From Flagellimonas meishanensis (GTDB lineage: Bacteria > Bacteroidota > Bacteroidia > Flavobacteriales > Flavobacteriaceae), in the NCBI RefSeq assembly GCF_019880545.1, contig NZ_JAINVW010000003.1, positions 744,001-808,000 on the forward strand: a stretch of DNA of 64,000 bases. Reading direction: 5' to 3'. The first letter of the stretch is position 1; each line of letters begins with the position of its first letter. The position numbers were made by a program, and so were the translations under genes. A model generated the notes under the pieces. It had not been told where the DNA came from. It searched no databases and saw nothing but the letters and a program-made list of their open reading frames with translations. This document shows, in pieces, positions 48,061 through 60,532 of the stretch.

Positions 48061-48351
48061 ATAGGTTGGCTTTCACCAACAGGACAAACTCCTCTTCAAG
48101 ACTTGTGTTTGGAAAGGACTTGCCGGCGCGTGCATACCAATATCCCGCGTTCCAGTCGTCTCCTTCCTTTCGATGCAGATAGGCATGGATCCAACTCCCC
48201 ATATCCGTGTGCAGCTCTTGGGCAATGTCGTGGGAGGCATTCCAATCATCCTTGGCGTCCCACCAAAGTGCCTGCAAGGCCAACGACCAGTCCCGGGGCG
48301 GCACTGCCTGCTCCAAACTGGTTTGGAAATCATCAAAGGTGATGGGTTTCA

Positions 48352-48352
<1 letters not shown>
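48059..48352 (-). CDS. Conserved small acidic protein downstream of ligA
   Basis: The product has 97 residues, rich in Trp and Asp (for example ALQALWWDAKDDWNASHD, GDDWNAGYWYARAG). No signal, membrane segment or known motif is seen. It overlaps ligA by 1 bp (TAATG), so co-translation is likely. I do not recognise a family, but the Trp pattern suggests a real conserved protein. Confidence 0.7.
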
Positions 48353-51257
<2,905 letters not shown>

Positions 51258-51258
51258 G

Positions 51259-51741
51259 CTATAGTTTTTTCAGCATCCAAACTGGGCAGGAGTAGTGCCC
51301 TGTATCTCCCATTGAGGAATCAATATATTGGAACCCATGGTTTTGATAAAGTTTTTGGGCGGCCTTCATGTAAGGCATGGTTTCCAGATAGCATTGTTCA
51401 AAACCAAACTCCTTGGCCCTCTCCAGACATATCTTTATCATACGGCCACCGATTCCCTTACCCCTGGCTTCTTCCAAAAAATACATTTTCTGGAGTTCGC
51501 ATACGTTACCATTAAAATTTTCAAGCTGGGCAATTCCCGCACAACCAATTATCTTTTCTTCCTGTTCCACCACATAGTAAATGGCTTTGGGAACATTGTA
51601 GGTTCCATACATGTCGTCCAAGGCTTTATCGGCATATGCCGTGCCCACTTTGGGAACGCCCAATTCCTCCAAAACGGTCCGGACCACTTTTGCCACCTGC
51701 GCATTGTCCTCCGGGGTGATTTCGCGAATGATCACATCCAT
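51259..51741 (-). CDS. GNAT-family acetyltransferase
   Basis: This 160-residue acetyl-CoA-dependent enzyme has the motif A signature ARGKGIGGRMIKICLERA and AAQKLYQNHGF. The substrate is unknown. It is the first gene of the leftward operon with prmC, ligA and the small protein, and is divergent from ribD. Confidence 0.9.
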   Translation of the reverse strand: MDVIIREITPEDNAQVAKVVRTVLEELGVPKVGTAYADKALDDMYGTYNVPKAIYYVVEQEEKIIGCAGIAQLENFNGNVCELQKMYFLEEARGKGIGGRMIKICLERAKEFGFEQCYLETMPYMKAAQKLYQNHGFQYIDSSMGDTGHYSCPVWMLKKL

Positions 51742-51761
51742 TCCATTGCAATTTAATGTTC

Positions 51762-51769
51762 TATTTTTG
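51762..51769 (+). promoter_or_regulatory. -7 box of the ribD operon promoter
   Basis: TATTTTTG matches TAnnTTTG and ends 4 bp before the GTG start at 51774, suggesting a leaderless mRNA. This also argues against the upstream ATG at 51756, which precedes the box. Confidence 0.5.
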
Positions 51770-51773
51770 CCGT

Positions 51774-52826
51774 GTGAAGATACACCAAAAATACATCCTT
51801 CGCTGTCTGGAACTGGGCAAAAAAGGCCTGGGGTCCACGGCGCCCAACCCCATGGTGGGATGTGTGATTGTGCACAATGACAAGATTATCGGGGAAGGTT
51901 TTACCAGCCCCTACGGTGGCCCTCATGCCGAGGTGAACGCCTTAAATTCCGTGCAAGATCGCTCCTTGCTTTCCAAGGCAACCCTGTACGTGTCTCTGGA
52001 GCCCTGTGCGCATTACGGAAAAACACCACCCTGTGCCAACTTGATTGCCGAGTACAGGATTCCAAAAGTGGTCATCGGCATTGAAGATCCCCACGAAAAA
52101 GTCGCCGGAAAAGGGATAGGGATAATCAAGGAAGCTGGAAGTGAGGTAATTGTCGGGGTTCTTGCAGAGGCTTGCAGACAGCACCACAAACGATTCCTCT
52201 GCCATCATGAAAAAAAACGCCCCTATATCATTTTGAAATGGGCGGAGACCCAAGATGGGTTTATGGCGCCAGAAAATGAAAAAAGGGAATCCGATCCGAC
52301 ACCTTTTTGGATTACCAACGAACTTTCCAGGCAACTGGTGCATAAATGGCGTAGCGAGGAGCAGGCCATTTTGGTAGGAACGCAAACCGTGCTGAAGGAT
52401 AATCCCAAACTTTCCACCAGGCATTGGGTTGGAAAAAGTCCGATTCGTGTGGTCTTGGATAAAGATCTGAAAGTGCCCCGGGATTTTTCCGTTTTTGATA
52501 GTTCCGTAAAAACGCTGGTACTCACCCAAATTTCCAATACATCAGCATATTTGGACCATATTGATTATGAAATTGTTGATTTTTCAAAACCCATAGCTTC
52601 GCAGCTATGTGATATTCTCTATGCCCGTAACATCACCAGTCTCATTGTGGAGGGAGGTCGCCACACCCTTCAAACTTTTATAGATGATGGGCTATGGGAT
52701 GAGGCCCGTATTTTTAGAGGATCCCATTCTTTTCAGAAAGGTTTGGCAGCACCCAACCTGGATGGAAAATTGATTTCGGAGCAAACCATTTCATCAGATA
52801 TGCTTTCCATTTATGTCCCCAATTAA
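51774..52826 (+). CDS. ribD: Bifunctional riboflavin deaminase-reductase RibD
   Basis: RibD carries out the deaminase and reductase steps of riboflavin synthesis. The product has 350 residues from GTG 51774, which gives the standard start KIHQKYILRCLELG. The deaminase has GGPHAEVNAL and PCAHYGKTPPC (zinc ligands), and the reductase has FWITNELSRQLVHKWR. It heads an operon with the HAD hydrolase, EamA and yigZ genes. Confidence 0.96.
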   Translation: MKIHQKYILRCLELGKKGLGSTAPNPMVGCVIVHNDKIIGEGFTSPYGGPHAEVNALNSVQDRSLLSKATLYVSLEPCAHYGKTPPCANLIAEYRIPKVVIGIEDPHEKVAGKGIGIIKEAGSEVIVGVLAEACRQHHKRFLCHHEKKRPYIILKWAETQDGFMAPENEKRESDPTPFWITNELSRQLVHKWRSEEQAILVGTQTVLKDNPKLSTRHWVGKSPIRVVLDKDLKVPRDFSVFDSSVKTLVLTQISNTSAYLDHIDYEIVDFSKPIASQLCDILYARNITSLIVEGGRHTLQTFIDDGLWDEARIFRGSHSFQKGLAAPNLDGKLISEQTISSDMLSIYVPN

Positions 52827-53421
52827 AAATATAGTGTTTGATCTTGGTGACGTGTTCATCAACCTGGACAAAATGGCAACGGCGAGGATCATGCACAAGT
52901 ATGGTTTCACAACTGTCACCCCGGCGCTGGATTCCTTGTTCAAGCACTATGAAAAAGGGCTGATGGACTCCAAATCCTTCTTGGACCAAGTAGGGGTACA
53001 TTTTCCAAAGGCAAGCAGACAAAATTTAAAGGAAGCCTGGAATTCCATTCTCTTGGATTTTCCAGAATATCGGTTGGAATTTCTTGAAGAACTGGCCTCA
53101 AAAAACCAATACCGGCTTTTTCTTTTGAGCAATACCAATGCATTGCACATGGAGGGTGTGGAGCAGCAAATGGGAACGGAACGGTTCAAGCGGTTCAAGG
53201 ACGTTTTTGAGGGTTTTTATCTTTCCCATGAAATTGGCATGCGCAAACCGGATATTGAGATCTTCCAATTTGTTTTGGACCAAAACAGGCTCCATCCGGC
53301 TGAAACCCTTTTTGTGGATGACACCAAGGAAAATACCGATGCCGCTGCCAACCTGGGCATTAAAACATGGCACTTAAAGGTCGGAGCGGAAGAGGTGACC
53401 CAAATAAAACTTTTTCTTTAA
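52813..53421 (+). CDS. HAD-family hydrolase
   Basis: This 202-residue phosphatase begins with the catalytic motif VFDLGDVFINLD. LLSNTNALH is motif II and MRKPDIEIFQ motif III, with FVDDTKEN motif IV. The location after ribD makes it a candidate for the riboflavin pathway phosphatase, which is inference only. It overlaps ribD by 14 bp. Confidence 0.92.
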   Translation: MSPIKNIVFDLGDVFINLDKMATARIMHKYGFTTVTPALDSLFKHYEKGLMDSKSFLDQVGVHFPKASRQNLKEAWNSILLDFPEYRLEFLEELASKNQYRLFLLSNTNALHMEGVEQQMGTERFKRFKDVFEGFYLSHEIGMRKPDIEIFQFVLDQNRLHPAETLFVDDTKENTDAAANLGIKTWHLKVGAEEVTQIKLFL

Positions 53422-53423
53422 TT

Positions 53424-54287
53424 ATGGTATACTTAGCGCTGAGCATCCTGAGTTCAACCCTCATTTTTGTGGTCTTTAAACTGTATGATGTGTATAAGGT
53501 GCAGACCCTGTACGCCATTATCACGAACTACGTTGTCGCTTGTCTTGTGGGATTGTTTTTATATGAAGGACCCATTCTACCGGAATCCTTGGTGCATAAA
53601 TCGTGGTTCTGGGGCCCGGTGGCTCTGGGGGCATTGTTCATAGTCATTTTCAACCTAATGGCCAAAACCGCTCAGGTGGCAGGTGTTTCGGTGGCATCGG
53701 TGGCCACGAAAATGTCTTTGGCCATTCCAGTGATGTTTGGCGTGATCCTATATGGTGAAAAATTGTCCCTTTTTCAAATACTGGGCGTGTTCTTGGCCCT
53801 TGTGGCTGTGTACCTGGCCTCGATAAAAAGCAGCAGCGTAACCCTTAACAAGCGAGACTTACTCCTGCCCCTTTTGGTTTTTTTGGGCTCCGGGATCATA
53901 GACACCAGCATGAAATATTTTGAGGAAGGGCATTTGACCCCACAGGAAGTTCCCATTTTTTCCTCGATGATCTTTGGCTTTGCCGCAATCTTTGGGCTTA
54001 TGTTTATTGGGATAAAGGCTGCCCGCACGCCATTAAAAGTGAACTTAAGGAACATATTGGGTGGGATTGCCCTAGGTATCCCCAACTATTTTTCCATCTT
54101 TTTTTTGATTCGTGCACTGCAATCCGATGTTTTGGGCAGCGCGGCCATTTTCACATTGAACAATGTAGCCATTGTTTTGGCATCCACACTTTTGGGCATA
54201 CTGGCCTTTAAAGAACGGCTAAGCCCCAAAAACTGGGCGGGTGTTGCCCTGGCAATCTTCAGCATAATAATGGTAGCTTTGTTCTAA
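53424..54287 (+). CDS. EamA/DMT-family transporter
   Basis: The product has 287 residues from ATG 53424, right after the HAD gene stop; an earlier ATG would overlap it heavily. About ten hydrophobic helices form two EamA repeats, with VALYLASIKSSS between. It is an inner membrane exporter or importer of unknown substrate. The stop overlaps yigZ (TAATG). Confidence 0.88.
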   Translation: MVYLALSILSSTLIFVVFKLYDVYKVQTLYAIITNYVVACLVGLFLYEGPILPESLVHKSWFWGPVALGALFIVIFNLMAKTAQVAGVSVASVATKMSLAIPVMFGVILYGEKLSLFQILGVFLALVAVYLASIKSSSVTLNKRDLLLPLLVFLGSGIIDTSMKYFEEGHLTPQEVPIFSSMIFGFAAIFGLMFIGIKAARTPLKVNLRNILGGIALGIPNYFSIFFLIRALQSDVLGSAAIFTLNNVAIVLASTLLGILAFKERLSPKNWAGVALAIFSIIMVALF

Positions 54288-54922
54288 TGGACCAAGATGA
54301 TGTATACCGTACCCTGAAAAAACCCTCGGAAGAGATTCTTTTTAAAGACCGAAAAAGCAAATTCTATGCCCAGGCCTTTCCCATTCAATCGGAAGATGAT
54401 GTAAAACCCATTGTTGAAGAACTCCGCAAGCGGCATCATACGGCCAACCACGTATGCTATGCTTGGCAATTGGGTGAAAAAATCCATACCTATCGTGCGA
54501 ATGATGACGGTGAACCCAACAATTCAGCCGGAATGCCCATTTATGGGCAAATACAATCCTTTAATGTCACCAACGCACTGGTAACCGTTACCCGGATTTT
54601 TGGTGGCACCAAACTGGGCGTGGGCGGATTGATACAGGCGTACAGGACCGCGGCGCAAATGGCATTGGAAAATGCCCAAATCATTACCAAGACCATGACC
54701 TCCAAGTTCTATTTGAATTTTGACTATCCGGAGATGGACAAGGTCATGCGGACGATAAAACAGCGAGAAATTACCCTGATGCACCAAAAAATGGATTTGC
54801 AGTGCGAGATTCTAATTGCCGTACGCAACAGTGAGCAGGTTGAAGTTTTCCAAGTTTTCGAGGAAATGCAAAATGTATCGATTAAGCGGGCAGATCAAAA
54901 ATCCAATCTCTCCAAAATATAG
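54287..54922 (+). CDS. YigZ/IMPACT family protein
   Basis: This 211-residue protein begins with KKPSEEILFKDRKSKFYA, followed by HHTANHVCYAWQL and DDGEPNNSAGMPIYGQI, which define the family. The function is unknown; IMPACT proteins relate to translation control in eukaryotes. It overlaps the convergent thioesterase gene by 28 bp. Confidence 0.92.
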   Translation: MDQDDVYRTLKKPSEEILFKDRKSKFYAQAFPIQSEDDVKPIVEELRKRHHTANHVCYAWQLGEKIHTYRANDDGEPNNSAGMPIYGQIQSFNVTNALVTVTRIFGGTKLGVGGLIQAYRTAAQMALENAQIITKTMTSKFYLNFDYPEMDKVMRTIKQREITLMHQKMDLQCEILIAVRNSEQVEVFQVFEEMQNVSIKRADQKSNLSKI

Positions 54923-55293
54923 TCGGGGCATTTGATGGGCCTGTTGGTTTCCATATCGATAAAGGCCAACACTGTATTGGCCGTGGCCAACAACTGGTTG
55001 GATTCGTTCACTATGCTGTAATCAAATTCGATTTTGACCAGCGGTGGTTTGGCCAGCATGGTCTGCACAGTGATCAGGTCATCATATTTGGCAGATTTTT
55101 TGTAATCAATTTGTAATGAAATTACTGGCAGCATGATACCGTTTTCCTCCATGCTTCGGTAAGTGACCCCCAGGGCCCTTAACCACTCCACCCTACCAAG
55201 TTCCAGATACTGTGCATAGTTGCCATGGTAAACCACTCCCATTTGGTCGGTTTCTCCATAGCGCACACGAAAAGAATGGGAATTTAACCTCAT
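54895..55293 (-). CDS. YbgC/FadM-type acyl-CoA thioesterase
   Basis: This 132-residue hotdog-fold enzyme has the active-site region RYGETDQMGVVYHGNYAQYL with the catalytic Asp. It should hydrolyse acyl-CoAs. Its 3' end lies inside yigZ. Confidence 0.92.
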   Translation of the reverse strand: MRLNSHSFRVRYGETDQMGVVYHGNYAQYLELGRVEWLRALGVTYRSMEENGIMLPVISLQIDYKKSAKYDDLITVQTMLAKPPLVKIEFDYSIVNESNQLLATANTVLAFIDMETNRPIKCPDYILERLDF

Positions 55294-55494
55294 ATTCTAG
55301 CTGAAAAATTATATATTTAGAGGCTTGGTTAACATTTGGTGAACATGCGAAAAAAAAATAGGAAATTCAAAGGTGAAATCTTTTTTTTTTAAAAGATTTG
55401 TTCACATATTTGTCGCATCCAAAAAGCATCTAGATACCGCCAGATGTTTTATCTGAAGCATTGTAGCTAACCAACAAAACAAGGAAAAACTTTT

Positions 55495-56919
55495 ATGAGT
55501 GTTACTGCTAATTCCGTATGGAACAACTGTTTGGCTTTTATCAACGATAATATCCAACCGCAGGCATTCAAAACGTGGTTTGAACCTATTAAGCCCATCA
55601 AGTTAGCAGACAAAGCACTCAGCATACAAGTACCCAGTAAATTTTTTTATGAATGGCTTGAAGAGCACTATGTAAAGTTGCTCAAAGTGGCCCTGACCAG
55701 GGAACTTGGAACCAATGCCAAGCTTATCTACATTATAAAAATGGAGAACAGGTATGGGAACAAGGAACCCTTTACCGAACAAATCCCAAGTAGCAACAGA
55801 ACCGCCGTGGGACCCCAGGAACTCGATGTGCCCATTACCTCCAAAAGTCCGGAACTAAAAAATCCCTTCGTGATCCCCGGAATACGGAACATCAAGATTG
55901 AGTCCCAGCTGAATCCGAACTATAATTTTGAGAATTTTCTTGAAGGCGACTCCAACCGGTTGGCAAGATCGGCAGGTATGGCAGTGGCCAACAAACCGGG
56001 CGGCACCTCGTTCAACCCACTATTGGTTTTTGGAGGGGTGGGACTGGGAAAAACGCACCTGGCACATGCCATTGGTGTGGAGATCAAGGATAAATATCCA
56101 GAGAAAACGGTGCTCTACATCTCTGCGGAGAAGTTTACCCAGCAATATATTGAGTCGGTAAAAAAGAATACCCGAAACGACTTTATCCATTTCTACCAGC
56201 TTATCGATGTGTTGATCATCGATGATGTGCAATTCCTCTCCGGGAAATCAGGCACACAGGATGTGTTCTTCCATATTTTCAACCATTTGCACCAGAATGG
56301 CAAACAGGTGGTGTTGACCTCGGACAAGGCTCCTGTGGATATGCAGGACATAGAACAGCGCCTGCTCTCCCGTTTTAAATGGGGACTGTCCGCAGAACTG
56401 CAGAATCCCGATTACGAAACCCGCGTTTCCATATTGAAGAACAAGCTGTACCGGGATGGTGTGGAGATGCCCGATGACATTATTGATCATGTGGCCAAGA
56501 ACATAAAAACAAATATTCGGGAGCTTGAGGGGGCCATAATCTCCCTGATAGCCCAGTCCTCCTTCAACAAAAGGGAAGTGACCTTGGAACTGGCCCAGCA
56601 GGTGGTGGAAAAGTTTGTGAAGAATACCAAAAGGGAAGTATCCATTGACTATATCCAAAAAGTGGTCTCGGATTATTTTGAAATGGATGTGGCCACACTA
56701 CAGTCCAAGACCAGAAAACGGCATATTGTCCAGGCTAGGCAACTGGCCATGTTCTTTGCCAAAAAATTTACTAAGGCATCCCTTGCCAGTATCGGGTCCC
56801 AAATTGGAAAACGGGACCACGCCACTGTATTGCACGCCTGCAAAACAGTTGATAACCTAGCCGAGACGGACAAACAGTTCAGAAAATATATCGAAGACCT
56901 CAACAAAAAATTTTCATAA
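55495..56919 (+). CDS. dnaA: Replication initiator DnaA
   Basis: DnaA binds oriC and opens it. At 474 residues it has domain I (residues 1-85), the AAA+ core with Walker A GGVGLGKT (180-187) and IIDDVQFLSGK, and the C-terminal DNA-binding domain with the signature IGKRDHATVLHACK. The 200-bp upstream region is AT-rich but I do not see a clear cluster of TTATCCACA boxes. The following phosphatase gene is 12 bp away. Confidence 0.98.
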   Translation: MSVTANSVWNNCLAFINDNIQPQAFKTWFEPIKPIKLADKALSIQVPSKFFYEWLEEHYVKLLKVALTRELGTNAKLIYIIKMENRYGNKEPFTEQIPSSNRTAVGPQELDVPITSKSPELKNPFVIPGIRNIKIESQLNPNYNFENFLEGDSNRLARSAGMAVANKPGGTSFNPLLVFGGVGLGKTHLAHAIGVEIKDKYPEKTVLYISAEKFTQQYIESVKKNTRNDFIHFYQLIDVLIIDDVQFLSGKSGTQDVFFHIFNHLHQNGKQVVLTSDKAPVDMQDIEQRLLSRFKWGLSAELQNPDYETRVSILKNKLYRDGVEMPDDIIDHVAKNIKTNIRELEGAIISLIAQSSFNKREVTLELAQQVVEKFVKNTKREVSIDYIQKVVSDYFEMDVATLQSKTRKRHIVQARQLAMFFAKKFTKASLASIGSQIGKRDHATVLHACKTVDNLAETDKQFRKYIEDLNKKFS

Positions 56920-56931
56920 TCGCATAGATTT

Positions 56932-57384
56932 ATGAAAACCAAAGTTTTAATGGTTTGCTTGGGCAATATTTGCCGGTCACCGTTGGCTGAGGGCATCCTA
57001 AAATCGAAGGTGGACACGGAGCACGTTTGGGTTGATTCCGCAGGAACTGCAGGATATCATGTTGGCAATCCTCCAGATAAAAGGTCTATTGCAGTGGCAA
57101 AAAAACACGGTTTAGACATAAGTGCCCAAAGATGCCGAAAATTTGACCCAATGGATTTTTTGGAATTTGACCATATTTATGTCATGGACAAAAACAATTA
57201 TTGGGATATTGTTCGGCTGGCCACCAACGAGGGGCACAAGCAAAAAGTAAAGCTGCTGCTGGACGGAACGGATTTGGGCATAGCCGAAGTGCCCGATCCC
57301 TATCATGATGGAATTGATGGATTTGAAAAGGTTTTTGAAATGATCGATGCAGCCTGCGAGTCCATTGCCAATAAACTGAGCTGA
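56932..57384 (+). CDS. Low-molecular-weight protein tyrosine phosphatase
   Basis: This 150-residue phosphatase has the P-loop CLGNICRS (Cys9, Arg15) and the general acid in DPYHDG. It lies between dnaA and the methyltransferase gene with gaps of 12 and 4 bp. The substrate is unknown. Confidence 0.94.
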   Translation: MKTKVLMVCLGNICRSPLAEGILKSKVDTEHVWVDSAGTAGYHVGNPPDKRSIAVAKKHGLDISAQRCRKFDPMDFLEFDHIYVMDKNNYWDIVRLATNEGHKQKVKLLLDGTDLGIAEVPDPYHDGIDGFEKVFEMIDAACESIANKLS

Positions 57385-57388
57385 TTTC

Positions 57389-58117
57389 ATGGAAGAGTCA
57401 AAACCGAATCTGGTATCAGGGAAAGTGTATTTGATCCCGACAACCCTTGGGGACAATGCCCCGTTGGAGGTGCTTCCCATTTCCATCAAAAAGACCATCG
57501 AAAACATAGACCACTATATTGTGGAAAATGAGAAGTCTGCACGTCATTTTATAAAAAAGATAATTCCGAACAAGCCGCAACCCAGTCTGCACATACAAAC
57601 ATTGAACAAATACACAGATCCCGTCGCCATCCCTTCCTATCTGGACCCCTGCATCCATGGTTTTGACATTGGCTTGCTGTCAGAAGCGGGCTGTCCTGGA
57701 ATTGCCGACCCTGGAGCCGATGTGGTGAAGGTAGCACATGAAAAAAGGATTCAGGTAGTGCCCTTGGTGGGCCCATCGTCCATTTTGATGGCCATGATGT
57801 CCAGTGGCATGAACGGTCAAAATTTTGCTTTTAACGGGTACCTGCCCATCGATAAAAATGAGCGCAAGGCCAAGATAAAACAATTGGAACGGCTATCCAG
57901 GGAAACCGGGCAGTCACAAATTTTCATGGAAACGCCCTATAGGAACAACCAGCTACTTGCCGAACTGGTGAAGACGCTGAACGAAAATACAAGGTTGTGT
58001 GTGGCATCCGACATCACACTGCCATCCGAGTTTATCAGGACTACCATTGTCCATGAATGGGGAGAAATCGAAATCGATCTGGACAAGCGCCCTACCATAT
58101 TTATTGTACAGGCATAA
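57389..58117 (+). CDS. RsmI-like SAM-dependent methyltransferase
   Basis: The product has 242 residues of the tetrapyrrole methylase fold, related to RsmI which methylates 16S rRNA C1402. GKVYLIPTTLGDNAP and SEAGCPGIADPGADVV and VPLVGPSSILMAMMSSGM are recognisable. It is shorter than canonical RsmI, so the substrate is uncertain. Confidence 0.88.
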   Translation: MEESKPNLVSGKVYLIPTTLGDNAPLEVLPISIKKTIENIDHYIVENEKSARHFIKKIIPNKPQPSLHIQTLNKYTDPVAIPSYLDPCIHGFDIGLLSEAGCPGIADPGADVVKVAHEKRIQVVPLVGPSSILMAMMSSGMNGQNFAFNGYLPIDKNERKAKIKQLERLSRETGQSQIFMETPYRNNQLLAELVKTLNENTRLCVASDITLPSEFIRTTIVHEWGEIEIDLDKRPTIFIVQA

Positions 58118-58147
58118 AAAAGCCCAGAAACAAATTTCTGGGCTTTT
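58118..58147. terminator. Bidirectional terminator after the RsmI-like gene
   Basis: AAAAGCCCAGAAA (58118-58130) pairs with TTTCTGGGCTTTT (58135-58147). It lies between convergent genes. Confidence 0.85.
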
Positions 58148-58161
58148 CCTTTTTTTGGGAT

Positions 58162-58806
58162 TTAAACCTTCGGGTTTCGCTTTCTCTGCACCGCAGATAT
58201 GTCGTACCCGGCAAACTTCCTCATATAATACGAGATGTTGCTTCCGTAGGCATCCGCGACATCTTCCTTACCATAGGATCTTAGGTATTTCTTCACATTT
58301 CCGGCTCCTGCCAAGTGGGCAGCCGCCAAAATACCCGACTCGGTGATCTCCACACCATTGATTCTTTTTCCCTTGAACGTTTTAATGTCCCGTCTCAAAA
58401 TCCATTTGTTTCGGGCAATATTGGTATCAAATACAGCTTCTTGAAGTGCGGCATCGGCCAAAAACCTATCGGCGTTATAAACACCCATGAGGTTCAATGT
58501 ACTCAAGCCAAACTGATATTTTCCCAGATATCCAAGCGTGTTCACAACCTGGTACCTTCCTCTGGACTCCTTAAAAGCCAGTGCGTCTTTGAATCCGTTA
58601 TAGGACCTGCCCAAAAAAGGAGGTGCTATGCCATCTTCATCAAAGTAGTTTTCAAAGTTTTGGGGTAGTTCGGACATCGACTCCAAATCCGCTCGGAGGA
58701 AATCCGGTACTTGCCGTACCGCTTTTTTGTCCAATGTGTAAGAACCAAAGCTGGTTAAGATCGCAATCATGGCAAGATGAAGTAAAAAACCAATCCATCT
58801 TTTCAT
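58162..58806 (-). CDS. Secreted lysozyme-like protein
   Basis: The product has 214 residues with a signal peptide (LAMIAILTSFGSYT). The core ALAFKESRGRYQ and TLGYLGKYQFG resemble lytic transglycosylase or lysozyme folds with catalytic Glu. AAAHLAGAGNVKKYL is also typical. It should cut peptidoglycan. Its gene stands alone near mltG, another murein enzyme. Confidence 0.78.
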   Translation of the reverse strand: MKRWIGFLLHLAMIAILTSFGSYTLDKKAVRQVPDFLRADLESMSELPQNFENYFDEDGIAPPFLGRSYNGFKDALAFKESRGRYQVVNTLGYLGKYQFGLSTLNLMGVYNADRFLADAALQEAVFDTNIARNKWILRRDIKTFKGKRINGVEITESGILAAAHLAGAGNVKKYLRSYGKEDVADAYGSNISYYMRKFAGYDISAVQRKRNPKV

Positions 58807-58965
58807 AATGTTCTAATTTAGTGTTTTACCGTTAGCAAACAGTAAAATTAAATTGGCCGGCAAAGATATGGGGTTACTTTAACTTGGCAACCCTAAAGCT
58901 CTTAAGATTTTCATAAAAGACACCCAAAACACGTTAAAGTGCTGAATATTAACGCTAAATAGTTT

Positions 58966-60009
58966 TTAGCGCATCACTTTTTGGGCATTCAACCACTGGA
59001 TATATTGCGTTTTGTTCCGGTTATGCTGTGCCAAGGTCTTGGCGAAAAGGTGGTATCCGAAGTTGGAAACATCGGCTACGAAAAAGAGGTATTCGTGCTT
59101 TTCCGGATTCAGTACGGCTTCTATGGAAGAGATGTCGGGCATGGCAATAGGACCTGGGGGAATGCCCTTATATTTATAGGTATTGTATGGTGAGTCAATT
59201 TCCAAATCCCGATTGAGTACCCGCTTTATTATGGTATCGTAATTTCCCGTTTCCCTTTTTATGGCATAGATTACCGTGGGGTCCGCCTGTAGCAACATGC
59301 CCTTTTTAATCCGATTGACATAAACCCCTGCAACGCGCGGCCTTTCGTCCACTTTCACCGTTTCCTTTTGGACAATGGATGCCAAGGCCATGACCTGGGC
59401 CGGGGTGAAACCCATGGTTTCTGCTTTTTTCAGGCGGTCATTATTCCAATAATTGTTGTATTCCTTGAGCATCCGGTCCCGAAAATTTTGGGCCTTGGTG
59501 TTCCAGTAAAATTCATAGGTGTTGGGAATGTACATCCCCAGTTTGGTATCTGCATCAAACCCCTGATCCATCAAAAAATCCGGATCATTCAACGCTTGGA
59601 TCAGGGACAAGCTATCGGCTTCAATCTGTTGGGCAATCCTGCCGGCAAGATTTGCCAAAGACTCCTGATTATTAAAAACCACCTTTACCGGAATGTTGTT
59701 GCTACGCAATGAATTGATGATCTCATTGTTGTTCATTCCCTTCCGAATGGCATATTTTCCTGCTTTAATATTGGAGGTATATCCTTTTCGGGATGCCACG
59801 GACTCAAATGTACCCATGTTCTTGAGCAAGGGTTCCAACATGGTTTTAACCTCAGCAAAGGTTGCATCCGAGGGGATGTGTACATAGGCCTCTTGGTTAT
59901 TGAACTGGGTGTTGGGACTGAAAATGGCACTATAGATCTGATATGCAATAAAACCACAGATCAAAATGCCCAACAAGGCCGTTGCCCACAATACTTTTTT
60001 AAGATACAT
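58966..60009 (-). CDS. mltG: Endolytic murein transglycosylase MltG
   Basis: MltG cuts nascent glycan strands and sets their length. At 347 residues it has an N-terminal membrane helix (about 7-27) and the YceG core with catalytic Glu216 (ALASIVQKET). ERPRVAGVYVNRIKKGM and LQADPTVIYAI are diagnostic. It overlaps the acetyltransferase gene by 11 bp. Confidence 0.96.
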   Translation of the reverse strand: MYLKKVLWATALLGILICGFIAYQIYSAIFSPNTQFNNQEAYVHIPSDATFAEVKTMLEPLLKNMGTFESVASRKGYTSNIKAGKYAIRKGMNNNEIINSLRSNNIPVKVVFNNQESLANLAGRIAQQIEADSLSLIQALNDPDFLMDQGFDADTKLGMYIPNTYEFYWNTKAQNFRDRMLKEYNNYWNNDRLKKAETMGFTPAQVMALASIVQKETVKVDERPRVAGVYVNRIKKGMLLQADPTVIYAIKRETGNYDTIIKRVLNRDLEIDSPYNTYKYKGIPPGPIAMPDISSIEAVLNPEKHEYLFFVADVSNFGYHLFAKTLAQHNRNKTQYIQWLNAQKVMR

Positions 60010-60532
60010 TGCTGTTTATCTTTTGGAACAATATTTCATTTTTAAAACCTGCACTAGTTCGAACCCATTCCCTTTTGATGCCCACTTTTTCGAAACCCAA
60101 TTTTTGAAACAAATGCACACTTGCCGTGTTGTCTTCCAAAATATTGGCATAAATCTGATGGAGGTTGAGAACGGAAAAGGCGTAATCACACATAAGGGAA
60201 ATGGCCTCCGCTCCCATGCCCTTGCCCCTGTTCTTGGCCGAAGCTATAACCAATCCCATCCCGGCCCTTCCATTTTTGGGGTCAAAATCGAACAGGTCTA
60301 TCAAGCCAACACATTCATCATCCAAACTGCAGATACAAAGTCGCAACTGTTTCACTTCATAAATATCCCTGTGGGCATTTTCCAAGTAAAGTTGGAGCAC
60401 TTTTTTTGAATAGGGTTTCAGTGTGCCGCTTATTTCCCATATGGAGGTGTCGTTCTCCAAACGGTATAGAAACTCCAGGTCTTTTGGTTCCAAGGCCCGC
60501 AAATAAATATGCTTTCCACGCAGATTCACCAT
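59999..60532 (-). CDS. RimJ/RimL-type GNAT acetyltransferase
   Basis: This 177-residue enzyme has YLRALEPKDLEFLYRLEN at the start and the acetyl-CoA motif SAKNRGKGMGAEAISLM. The substrate is unknown; ribosomal or spermidine-type substrates are known in relatives. It overlaps dapF by 7 bp and mltG by 11 bp. Confidence 0.9.
   Translation of the reverse strand: MVNLRGKHIYLRALEPKDLEFLYRLENDTSIWEISGTLKPYSKKVLQLYLENAHRDIYEVKQLRLCICSLDDECVGLIDLFDFDPKNGRAGMGLVIASAKNRGKGMGAEAISLMCDYAFSVLNLHQIYANILEDNTASVHLFQKLGFEKVGIKREWVRTSAGFKNEILFQKINSNVS

Noticed and set aside
55294..55494. oriC beside dnaA
   Set aside because: The gap is AT-rich but I find no convincing cluster of TTATCCACA boxes, so I do not call an origin.
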